DNA from: Siphonodentalium dalli
Taxonomy: Eukaryota; Mollusca; Scaphopoda; Gadilida; Siphonodentaliidae
DNA length: 64,000 bases
Direction: 5' to 3'
Assembly (NCBI GenBank): GCA_032622095.1
Contig: CP136062.1
Span: 131,521,282 to 131,585,281, forward strand
Shown: in pieces, positions 46,801-58,800 of the stretch
Layout of the letters: every line of letters begins with the position of its first letter
Position numbering within the stretch: position 1 is the first letter of the stretch
The notes under the pieces: generated by a model
Seen by the model: the letters and a program-made list of their open reading frames with translations, nothing else
Databases searched by the model: none
Told to the model about the DNA's origin: nothing
Made by a program: the position numbers and the translations under genes

Positions 46801-49800
46801 ACCACTTCGGCTTTCAGTTAAAACGTAAACAAACAGAGAAACAAAGCGATGTTTGTGGCAATCAACCGGTATATTCTATGTGTAATTTAACATTAAAGTT
46901 AGATTATTATACACCATTATGACCATAAGATTTCACCCTTTCCGATGCATATAGCATCACGTATTGATTTGCTAGGTTAATCGAGTAAAATACACCACAA
47001 ATTCCCGCCACAGTTCCTGGGCGTAAGTCGTGTTATAAGAAGCCTATGCAGGCGGGCTTGGACTAAATCCAGCATCTCACCATACCAATATCTTAGCTGG
47101 TTTAGTACGAGAAGACTTGGACTACTTGGGGGTGACCTCTACATGGGAGCCTCCTATTTTTACCGAAATTTGTTTTTTAAAATCCCACCAGCAGCCATCT
47201 TGCATTTCAAATTTGAATCCATCGGCACACCTTGTTGCCCACATTTATTATCCTCCCGCCAAATTTTAAATTTGCGGGGGATATAGTAATGGGTTCCGTC
47301 CGTCCGTCTGTCCCGAATTTGTAAGCGTCATAACTTGAACAAATGTAAATGGTTTTCAAAGATTTGTCGTATATGAGTTCACCTGACCATTACCTAGAAT
47401 GAGTTCGCAAGCCAGGTCTGGCCAGATATTTTTACTGGAGTTATTGGACTTTGTTTATTATTTTTGTCGAATTTACCAAATAGCAAATAGACGACGTCAC
47501 AGGGCTCATTTCCACAAATCTCAACAGATTTAAAAGATATTTGATATATGAGTTCACCTGACCATTACCTAGAATGGGTTCGCAAGCCAGGTCTGGCCGG
47601 ATATTTTTACCGGAGTTATTGGACTTTGTTTATTATTATTGTTGAATTTACCAAATAGCAAATAGACGACGTCACAGGGCTCATTTCCACAAATGTCAAC
47701 GGATTTCAAAGATTTTTGGAATATGAGTTCACTTGACCAGTATCTAGAACGAGTTCGCAAACCAGGTCCGGCCGGATATTTTCAGCAGAGTTATTGGACT
47801 TTGTTTAATTTTTTGCGTGCAAATGGACGACGTCACAGGGCTCATTTCCACAAATGTCAACGGATTTCAAAGATTTTTGGAATATGAGTTCACTTGACCA
47901 GTATCTAGAACGAGTTCGCAAACCAGGTCCAGCCGGATATTTTCAGCAGAGTTATTGGACTTTGTTTATTATTTTGCATGCAAATGGACGACGTCACAGG
48001 GCTCATTCCCACAAATGTCAACGGATTTCAAAGAATTTTGGTAAATGAGTTCACATGACCAGTATCTAGAACGAGTTCGCAAACCAGGTCCGCCCGGATA
48101 TTTTCAGCAGAGTTATTGGACTTTGTTTATTATTTTTAGTGCAAATGGACGCGTTATATGGCTAATTTCCACAAATGTCAGTCCTAAAATGAGTTTCCAA
48201 GCCAGGCTTTTTGACAAAATCCCACCTCTTGTTGAGAATGCACTTCCCCAACTGCACATTTCGGCAGAGAACGCAAACATTATTGACAATGCACTTCCCC
48301 AACTGCACATTTCGGCAGGGGATACCGCCGTCTGCGACTGCGTGTTGTAGAATTGTTTTTGGAAATTTACAGACATGTTTATGATCATCACAGGGTTTTC
48401 ACAAAATTTCAGGCAGCTCCAGTCATGAAAGGGTTAATAAGTCAATTTTTTTCTCTCAGGTTCCTCTGGGCACAATAATCAGGTCAGAGACTGGAGAAGA
48501 ATTATCAAGCTTAGAAGTTGAAGGATCTTGTTATGTAGCTGCACGAGGGGGAGCCGGTGGAAAAGGGAATCGCTTCTTTCTGTCCAACGAAGAAAGGGCT
48601 CCTGCCTATGCAGAGGATGGTGCCACAGGAGAAGAGACAGCCTTTTTAATTGAGCTACGAGTTATGGCGCATGCAGGGATGGTGAGTGAGAATAAAATAC
48701 TTTATTAAAGATTGTTGTCCCTTCTTAGCAAGTTTTATATAGATTCCAGAGTATAAAATAATTGATATGAATCGAGGACACCTGTCCAGAAAAGCTTCTA
48801 TCAATGAATATCCATTTTAATTAAAATTTCTTATGACAGTTTTATGGGCTGTTTTTATCCCCCGCCAAATGAAATTTGTGGGGGATATAGGAATGGGTTC
48901 CGTCCGTCTGTCCGTCGAGCCGTCTAACTGTCCGTCCCGAATTTGTAAGAATCATAACTTGAACAAATAAATGTCAACTGATTTCAAAGATTTTTGGTAT
49001 ATGAGTTCACCTGACCATTACCTAGAATGAGTTAGCAAGCCAGGTCCGGCCGGATATTTTTACCGGAGTTATTGGACTTTGTTTATTATTTTTGTCGAAT
49101 TTACCAAATAGCAAATAGACGACGTCACAGGGCTCATTTCCAAAAATCTCAACGGATTTCAAAGAGTTTTGGTATATGAGTTCACATGACCAGTATCTAG
49201 AACGAGTTCGCAAACCAGGTCCAGCCGGATATTTTCAGCAGAGTTATTGGACTTTGTTTATTATTTTTGGTCCAAATGGACGACGTCACATGGCTAATTT
49301 CCACAAATATCAACAGATTTTACAGATTTTTGGTATATGAGTCCACATGACCAGTATCTAGAACGAATTCGCAAACCAGATCCGGCCGGATATTTTCAGA
49401 CTTTGTTTAAATGGACGACTTCACATGGCTAATTTCCACAAATGTCAACAGATTTTTGGTATATGAGTTCACATGAACAGTATCTAGAACGAGTTCGCAA
49501 ACCAGATCCGGCCGGATATTTTCAGACTTTGTTTATTATTTATGTTGAATTTACCAAATAGCAAATAGACGACGTCACAGGGCTCATTTCCATAAATATC
49601 AACGGATTTCAATGATATTTGGTATATGAGTTCACTTGACCAGTATCTGGAACAAGTTCGCAAACCAGGTCCGGCCGGATATTTTCAGCGGACTTATTGG
49701 ACTTTGTTTTTTTTTTTGTGCAAATGGACGACGTCACAGGGCTCATTTCCACAAATCTCAACAGATTTTTTATTTCTCACAAAATTAATGTCAACGGATG

Positions 49801-52800
49801 AGTTGAAGGAATTTACATATATGGTGCATCTTGTATAACATTGATAAGAATGAAAGGGTCGTAATTTTGAAATTTGTCAATTGGTTTACAAAATTCATTC
49901 AGTAAGACCCTCATCACATCCTATATATACCTCACAACCATTTTGGTTCGAATCAGCAAAAATCAACAAAATTGACAATTGTTGACCCCTCCCTAACACC
50001 GACAAATGTGAGCAGATCTTAAGTCAAAAACTCCTTGATTTGTTGTCTGTCCATGTTTTAAACACTCTAACCTAAACGAAATCCAGTGGTTGTGCTTCGT
50101 CTGGGAGAAGATTTTTAAACAAGCACTTTCTCCACAAGATATTTAGGAATATAATGCTCGATGTGCTATAACTTCGACATTTCTCAACTGATTTACAAAA
50201 TTCGGAGACAACACATAAAATGAAAAATTTTGCCACCTCCCCAATGCAGACATATGTGGTCTGATCTTGGTAAAAAAAATTCCCAGTTCTTCTCTCTATG
50301 TTTAACATGTTCACATAAACAAATCAAGCTGATGTGCATCGTCTAGGAGGAGTTTTTCTCCACAATAGATATATGTATACAATTTCTGATGGGCTATGAC
50401 TTGGACATTTCTCAACCGATTAAAAAAATTCTTCCAGGAGGATCATTAGTACGCCCTATAGATAGATGACAGTAAAAGTGGTTGAAATAATCGCAAAAAA
50501 AATATTGCAAATATTTCCCCCCCTTCCAAACCCTCAAAATATAAGACCGTCCATGTTCAAAACTTTTTTTCAAAGCAAGTTGTTAATCAGTTACTGCATA
50601 GCAGCTCTCAAATCTGCCATAGGCAGACACTGGATCTGAAATAAATCGAGTTTTGCGAACCATGGGCGACAACTCTGTAGAGAAAGCGCAGACATACATT
50701 TTTACGTATGGACCCAATAGGGCATAATGAGATGTACCTGTGGTCCAAATTTTTAGTATCTGGTACTCAAGGGGAGATAACTATGTGAAGCAAGTTAGGA
50801 CAAAATCATGTATAACCCGAGTACTTAGAACTATATTATAGGGCTATACACATATGGAATTCCAGCTCTCTATCTCTAGTACTTCCTGAGAAATAAGCCT
50901 TATAAAATTGCTAAGAATAATTATAAATAATATTGGGAAAAATATACAAATTTGAATAACAATATACTTGCATGGTAAAACCATGGAAGTATAATAAACC
51001 ACTTTATTATGCCTTTATTGACAAATAAGATACCCCGTCTTCAGTTTTATCTGTATTTTATTCACAAAATAGCTATTAGCAGTCTTTAAATCGGGATTTA
51101 TAAAAATGATGTTGTTGTAATTGTGGCCTGGAAGAGATATACTATCTATAAACAGGGCAACATCTATCATGTGTGCATCATACAGGTCAAATTTGAATTT
51201 GAGTTCCGCCCGCCAATTTTCACAAAAGTTATGGCCCTTTGTTGAAAATACCACGGACGTATTTTGCCACACCCTAGTAATGCTCTTGTTCATTATCAGA
51301 ACATCACTAGATGTATACAGATAAGGAAAAATTAAATTTCATTGAGTTGTTGCTCTTTATCGACTTGAATTGATTAAGTCAAAACTTTTTATCTCCATTT
51401 CTCAACAGGCCAGTTTCACAATCGAGTTAAGCAATTATGTCCCCTGTCTAGCAGAGCGAAAGCGAGGCTCTCTGTGTATACATATTCCAAGAATTCCATG
51501 CTAAAATCATGAGTGACAAAAAATGCGATGTTTATATGACCAAATAAATCTATGTTAATGATATTTGATGGTCGAAAGTATAATTAAATCGCCAAGAACC
51601 CAGCGCGACGGACACCAAGCTGCGGCTTGGTGTTTTGACATTTTGCGTTGTGGCTTGGTTCATATAAAATAAAGCTCCCACCAGCTTATATCTATATTAT
51701 TATGTATATGTAATGTTTATATTACCAAATAAAACTATTTTAATTATATTTGATGGACGAACGTCTAATTAAACCGCCTAGAACACAGCGCGACGGACAC
51801 CAAGCTGCGGCTTGGTGTTTGGACATTTTGCGTTGTGGCTTGGTTCATATAAAATAATGCTTCCATCAGCTTATATCTATATATTATTATGTTTACCCAT
51901 ACCATGTATGGTAAACATAGTGTCGTTATCCGGATTGACCACTCGTCGTTCGTCCGTCCGTCCGTCCGTCTGTCCGTCCGTCCGTCCGTAGACACTTTAC
52001 GTGTAATGCGATAACTCAAACATTTTCTACCTTATCAAAACCAAATTTTGTATATGGGGTTTTCAGCCCAAAATACAGATCGAGTTCGAATATGGGTTTG
52101 ATCCGACTTTTTTTTACTGAGTTATGGAACTTTTTCGACTTAGAATTCACGCATTCTGCCATAACTCAAACATTTTTTTATCTGATTGTAACCAAATATG
52201 GTATATGAGGTTCTCAGACCAACATACTGATTGAGTTCGAATATGGGTTTGATCGGATGTTTTTTAATGGAGTTATGGTCCTTTGACATATAGTTCACAC
52301 ATACTTCGATAAAGCAACCATTTTTCATCTGATAGGAGCCAAGTTTGGTATATGAGTTTCTCAACTCAAAATACAGAACGAGTTTGAATATGGGTTAGAT
52401 CCAATTTGTTATACCAGAGATATGGCCCTTTTTCAACTAAGAATTATCCAATTATAACCCAAGTAACTTACAATTAATGAATACCTCAGCCTCACAGCTT
52501 CTCTGTGAGAGAGATAAAAAGACATGGTTTATTGAGAGTTATTTATAGCCCTCGTATGTTCCCTCTGTATAAGAGACACAAATTAGTGAATTATTGGATA
52601 AATTGATTTAGCTATCTTATTAACCACAACTTAATGTGAATTTATTTAACTAGACCAATGGAGCTCTCTAAGTCCTTGGATGATGGGACTACATTGGATC
52701 AAACAGGGCAGAGATAGGTGATTTAACCCCTTTTACCCATTTCATGTCTTTTAACCTTTTCCATTAAATAAATAATTATATTATTTTGATATCTCACATG

Positions 52801-55800
52801 GCAATTTGCAACAACATGAATAGAACTGCTTATACTATGATAGTGGTGACAGGCTCTAGAGTTTAGACGTTATATTAACCCTTCTATATTGACTCATACA
52901 TTCCAATAATTTGTGTTATTACTGGTTATTATGTACATTTGCCATATACTACTTCATATCATAACAGTATACTCTATAATTCAACATTAAAAGATTATGA
53001 TTCTGATTATAACAATTTACTATCGCCAAGGGATGGGTTAAACATCTGCCGATCGTGATCGGCCTCTCGTTATGTATATGTAATGTTTATATTACCAAAT
53101 AAAACTATTTTAATGATATTTGATGGACGAAAGTCTCATTAAACTGCCTATATAACAAAGTGCGACGGACACCAAGCTGCGGCTTGGTGTTTGAACAATT
53201 TGCGTTCAAGGGGAGTGTGTGTCGTTGCGCTTTGCGACACTTGAGTCAATTGTTGAAATAGGACTTAACAAAAGCCCCTAAGCTTGTTGCCCAATCCTCT
53301 TTTGAACGTTTTATAATTATGTGTCAAGTATGTATTGTTTGTAATTCTGTTCTGTTTAGTTCAAATAAAATATTGTTTAAACCAATTGTTGAAATTGAGA
53401 AAAATTGATGATTGGAATAGAGAAAATTTTAATTAAATTAAGCAGGCAGAGATTGAATTTGATTGAAATTGTAGAGAAATTGATGTTTGAAATAGTTGAA
53501 ATATGAGAAAAATTGATGATTAAAATTTGAGAGAAAAAATTGATGATTGAAAATAAGAAAATTTAAATTCTGGCGTTTGTTTGAGTTCGTTTTAGAGGAT
53601 TTTGCCCTCTTTTTTTTACCTGGTTTCTTGGCCATGGTCGCAGTTTTTGCAATTGTCAATCGGCCGTCGATCTTGTCAACGACGAAGGTCAAAAGTCTCT
53701 TCAATAGTCGACTGCGTTGTTCATATGTCAAATTAATCCATGTCCCGTGTTTTACAAATAATTTCCTTGCGTCGCCAGTCAGTCGGTAGTTACCTGCACC
53801 ATAGAGGGCACTTCTTACATCTTGCATTTGGTCATTTGCTATATCATTCAATCTGTCTGTTAGATCGGGCAACTTTAACACTTTCCAGTTATTCTCCAAT
53901 TTGATTACATTATTCTTACTTTCGCATTTGTTGTTCGTCCAAAGTGGTGGTATTATGTCTACATTTTTGTCGTGGTATGAAGCAGGGAGAGTGATTTGGG
54001 GGGCTAACCCCGGAATCTTCGAAAGGGCCGAATGGCCCTTTCCTTAACCCCTCATTTTCAGCTTTTAATTGATAAATACATAAAAAAAAATAAAAAGCTA
54101 TTTTTATAGAGTTTTCATTTCTTCTTTTTGCTTTTTTTCTTGGGGTGTTACTTTTCCCCGGAAGATGGAGGAGATGTCAATTGTTGTTGTCTCACAGGAT
54201 GTTCTGTTGTCTTTTGATGTTCTTCCATGTCTCTTTTATATTTTTCTCTCGACTCCTCATTCAGCCTTCTAAGTTCTTCCAAGAAATTTTGATGTTCGGC
54301 TGCTTGTTCTTCTCTGTATTTGTTTTGTTCTTCGGTGAGCGACGCCGGCTCCTCGTGGTATCTCGGCGTCGCAGGGCGGTGGTGGTGAAATCCGCTCCTG
54401 GTGAAAACTGGCAAGGTGGTGAATCCAGTTCCACTGCGAAGCTGGCGGCAGGCACGTCCCTGGTGGTGTCGGCGTCCCTGTCTCCGCCTGCCTCCGTGAC
54501 GACAGCAGGGACCTTCGGCAGATCAACGGAGTCCCTGCTAGCTGGTTTGACGTTGTCGACGACCGGGTCAGCAACCAAGTGGGGGGAGCTGGGCGTCTCT
54601 CAGCTCGCCCCTGTATCCACTTGGCTCTTCTCTCGGCGTCCCTTCTCTTCCTGGAGGGGGTCTTCTTCCACCTCTTCTTTCTCTTCTGATCCCAGAGGTC
54701 CAGATCCCCGTACCGGATTGTAGGTCGCTGGTGGAATCCAGCTTCCGATGTACCGCCAGCAGAGGGTACTACTGGAACAGTCCGGTACTCCATGGATAAA
54801 CGCACATTGCCTCCCTTAGCCTGGGTAAGTGTCCAGCTAAGGATATCCACAATGCGCAGTTTATCCAAGGCAGCGACAGATGGGATTAGCAACATAATCC
54901 CCTGCCAAGTCCAAATCAGCTCACGTTTGAGTTTTTGTAGTAAAGTCTTTGTCAAATAACCAACCTTTCCATACAGTGCCAAAATGTCTGATTGCAACTA
55001 AATGCCAAAACACTGAACTACAATAGGTGACAGCCATCAACAACAATTCACACTTAAAATTGCCGCAATAACAGTAAGAAGAAACATCTAATCAGCTTAC
55101 CGCTTAGTAATTAAGATTTAAGAGTGAAACCTCTAATCAGCTTACCGTTTACTAATTAAGACTTGTGAATGGATGATTTCGGTTTAATGAGACTTTTGTC
55201 CATAAAATTTTTAATGATATTTAATATCATTAAAATAGTATTATTTGGAGATATAAACAGCACATATACACATATATTCATTATTGAATTTAATTTAGCC
55301 ATTTCCTTTCAAGAACTATTTAACTGAAATCCAGTGCAAGAATATTCAATCATTAATGCATTTCTATGCACCTGCTTTTTGCTATTTGATTATTTTAATA
55401 ACTTGATTTAGCCATGTACTTCATACTTCATATGTGACAAATATTTGATATCTTCTTCTGACCATACCTTATATAAGTCACATAATAATATGTATTGGTG
55501 CACACAATACTCTATTAGTAGGTTACTAATACTTATCCTTTCTAACCTTTTATAAAAAATATTTCGCCCATCTATATATACACTCACTCTTCACCGTCAC
55601 TTGTGTTTGTTTCTCATTCTCATCTAATCAACTATATATAGCTAAATATAATTATTATTATTATGAGCTAATAAACAAATTCAAAAATAAAAAAAATCAT
55701 ATACATCATAATATAGATAAAAGCTGAGTTTTATTTTATACGAACCAAGCCACAACGCAAAATGTCCAAAAACCAAGCCGCAGCTTGGTGTCCGTCGCGC

Positions 55801-58800
55801 TGTGTTCTAGGCGGTTTAATTAGACTTTCGGTCATCAAATATCATTTAAGTAGTTTTATTTGGTCATATAAACATTACATATACATAATAATATAGATAA
55901 AAGCTGATGGGAGTTTTATTTTATACGAACCAAGCCACAACGCAAAATGTCCAAACACCAAGCCGCAGCTTGGTATCCGTCGCGCTGTTTTCTATGCGAT
56001 TTAATTAGACTTTTGTCCATCAAATATCATTAAAATAGTTTTATTTGGATTATGAATTACATATACATAATAATATAGACATAAGCTGATGGGAGCTTTA
56101 TTTTATATGAACCAAGTCACAACGCAAATTACTCAGTTCAGAGCTGAGTTCAGCGTAAACAAAAACGAAATAATGATGACACAATTGGCCTCGCTCTCGC
56201 TCTGACCTTCATCTGGTCACACGAGGGGAGATAATTCGTGGTCGATTGTGAAAACGGTCTATTATTATAGATCAGATTTGAAGGATCTTTGGTATTTTCA
56301 TGAGTATATCATCATGCAAGATTCTTTGCTCATTCCTGATTTCTAGAGCTATGGCACCTAGCGTGTAAAATTGCTTTCATCTGTGTATGTACATCACAAC
56401 TTTTGTTCTCTGTGTCTGTTATTCCAGGTTGAATTAACTTCAGTTTGGTTTAACCATTTCATGATGGGAGCTGGCTGGTTCAACATTAAAGTCCCTGTGC
56501 CAGTGCATTCTCTTATATATGCGAGTCTCCCTTATATATGCGAGTCTCCCATACGGAACCTTGCATATATACATTAAGAGAATGTACTGACTTACACGGT
56601 CAAGGTAAATATTGTTAGGCCAATGTATTCTCTTATATATGTGAGGCTCCCTATGGGAGACTCGCATATATAAGAGAATTCATTGGCCTAACAATATTTA
56701 CCTTGACCTTGTAAGTCAGTACATTCTCTTAATGTAAAGTCTTAATGTAAGGTCAAGGTAAAATATTGTTAGGCCAATGTATTCTGTTATATATGTGAGA
56801 CTCCCTATGGGAGACTCGCATATATAAGAGAATTCATTGGCACATGGTTTTCACAAAAATTTCTGGAAGCTCCAGTCATGGAAGGGTTATTGTATATTTA
56901 TTGTTTGTTTGGTATAGAAATATTACAATTAGAGTGCTAAATTGCTCTGGGTGAGAAGTTCGGATTTAATAATTATTTTGTTTTCCACAGATAGGCTTTC
57001 CAAATGCAGGCAAGTCCACATTATTGAGGGCTTTATCCAGGGCGCGACCAAGGGTTGCTGCATATCCATTCACTACGCTCAATCCTCATGTGGGCATGAT
57101 TCTGTATGATGACTATGAACAAGTGGCAGGTATGTTCATAATTTTTATGCCAGTTTTTATTTGCCCTAAAAAAACAGTTGTAATATGTAATCAGTCTGTC
57201 TTTCGTTAAAATTTTTTATTTCCGACCGATAACTCCAGTTTGGGTTATCTGATCTGAACCAAAGCTGGTATGTGTGTTTCCCAGCTAAAATACAGGCCAA
57301 GTTCGAACATGGGTTCTGTCTAATTATCTTCACATGAGTTACGGCCCTTTTTCAACTTAGAATTTGACCGTATTTTGGCATTGAAATTATGGGTATATCA
57401 TATATTCTTTGTAAGCTCAAATTTTTACAATATATTGCGGTAGTACAATTCAAAATGGCTAAGGGCGTATTTTTGCCACCATAGCGATGCTGTTTTTAAT
57501 ATGTCTCACCGTTCATCTTTCATTTCCAGATATTAACTTTAGTTCCATTGAACTGATTCGAATGACTTTATCGACCTGACTTTACTATAGAAATATGAAA
57601 AAAACTTTGTGATTTCACCTTCACTGATTAAAGTTATGGATGGACTTTGCGATGGGTATTGCTGATAACAGTCACATTGGTTAAAACTGCCATAAACAGA
57701 AAGAATATTAAATAAAATATAGACAGATTTTGTTGTTATACCAAGTATTGCATAAATAACATGTTATTGTCAAGATCATATGTGGTGTTAGTAAACAAAA
57801 GCCATATTATGATACAGTACAGTACATAAAGAGTGTGCGATATGTAATATACCAAGCAGAATCCACTAAATAACTTTTGGCTAAAATTGCCACCATATTG
57901 TTCACAACACACAGATATAGCGCTCACTAATCCTCGCCACTCAAGATTTTAGTTTTTAATGGGTCACTGTGAATCGCTCTCCCAAAAAAATTGCCACGGT
58001 GTTGAGTGTTTTGCTTATCGCACACTCCTTTACATGCTGTATATAAACAAATGCTCGGCTCACACAAAGTGCGATTGTGGGTAAGGATCTTTGGTGTGAC
58101 TTCTCAATATGCAGGATACATCTCTTCCTTTGTTTTGCATCCTTTTTTTTATAACTAGCATCAAAAGTATATATTTATCAGGAAATATAGGTGACTGCCA
58201 ACAAGCTCTATTCTTATATTGAAGATTCAGTGGGAAACAAATCACAAAAACTATTCTGAGTCAAACAGCATTTGCTGATTAAACATATAATATATATTTT
58301 CACAGTGGAAGATACATTAACTCCTTGGTTACTTTCTCCAATTATCTTATTGTTGAGTTTATTTTAGTATGCATGTGAGGCATCATGAAGGGAATTATAA
58401 CCACATATAACAGGTGTTGTCCATTCATTTCTTCTAAAGTTATGGCCCTTAGGCTGTAAAATATGTCCATTCCTTGAACAATCTTTGGTATAGTTATGAA
58501 CCGCAATGAGATGAAGGATATTCACTTGCAACAAGTTTTTTCCAGTCATCTGAGCCTGGATTAAGACACCATTTGAATTAAGACCCCCCCCCCCCCCCAA
58601 AAGAGTTCTTTGTTTGGAACATCGTTTTCGTTTTGGGAAGACGTGACTGATATGCACTTATTCTCTATATCAGGTGGTTTCAATATGATTTTTCATTTTG
58701 TATGCCACCATGTCAACACTTATTAATCCTCACGCTGTACCTGTATTTTTGTACCAAAATACGAATTGTGGAAATTGACCCATGCAGGCACCTTGTTAAT

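Larger units (their letters stand above)
51413..56262 (-). mobile_element. 4.85 kb inverted-repeat element carrying ORF remnants
   Basis: The left end GCCAGTTTCACAATCGAGTT, then TGTCCCC and AGCGAAAGCGAGGC, pairs with the right end GCCTCGCTCTCGCTC, CGAGGGGAGATAATTCGTGG and TCGATTGTGAAAACGGTC. Subterminal repeats of about 180-190 bp holding the hairpin CACCAAGC-TGCG-GCTTGGTG occur at 51515-51890 and 53060-53210 on the left, and inverted at 55200-56130 on the right. The centre holds the two minus-strand ORF remnants. Another repeat (about 51900-52440, GTCCGTCC and three roughly 130-bp units) is nested inside. No clear TSD, so the copy is old or the edges are approximate. Confidence 0.65.

Noticed and set aside
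47693-48350. Series of near-identical frames of about 64-100 codons
   Set aside because: They arise from the 161-bp tandem unit, whose length is not a multiple of three, so the frame is not conserved between units.
52876-53045. TTAACCC ... GGGTTAA pair as another TTAA element
   Set aside because: Beyond the TTAACCC the two ends do not match as inverted repeats.
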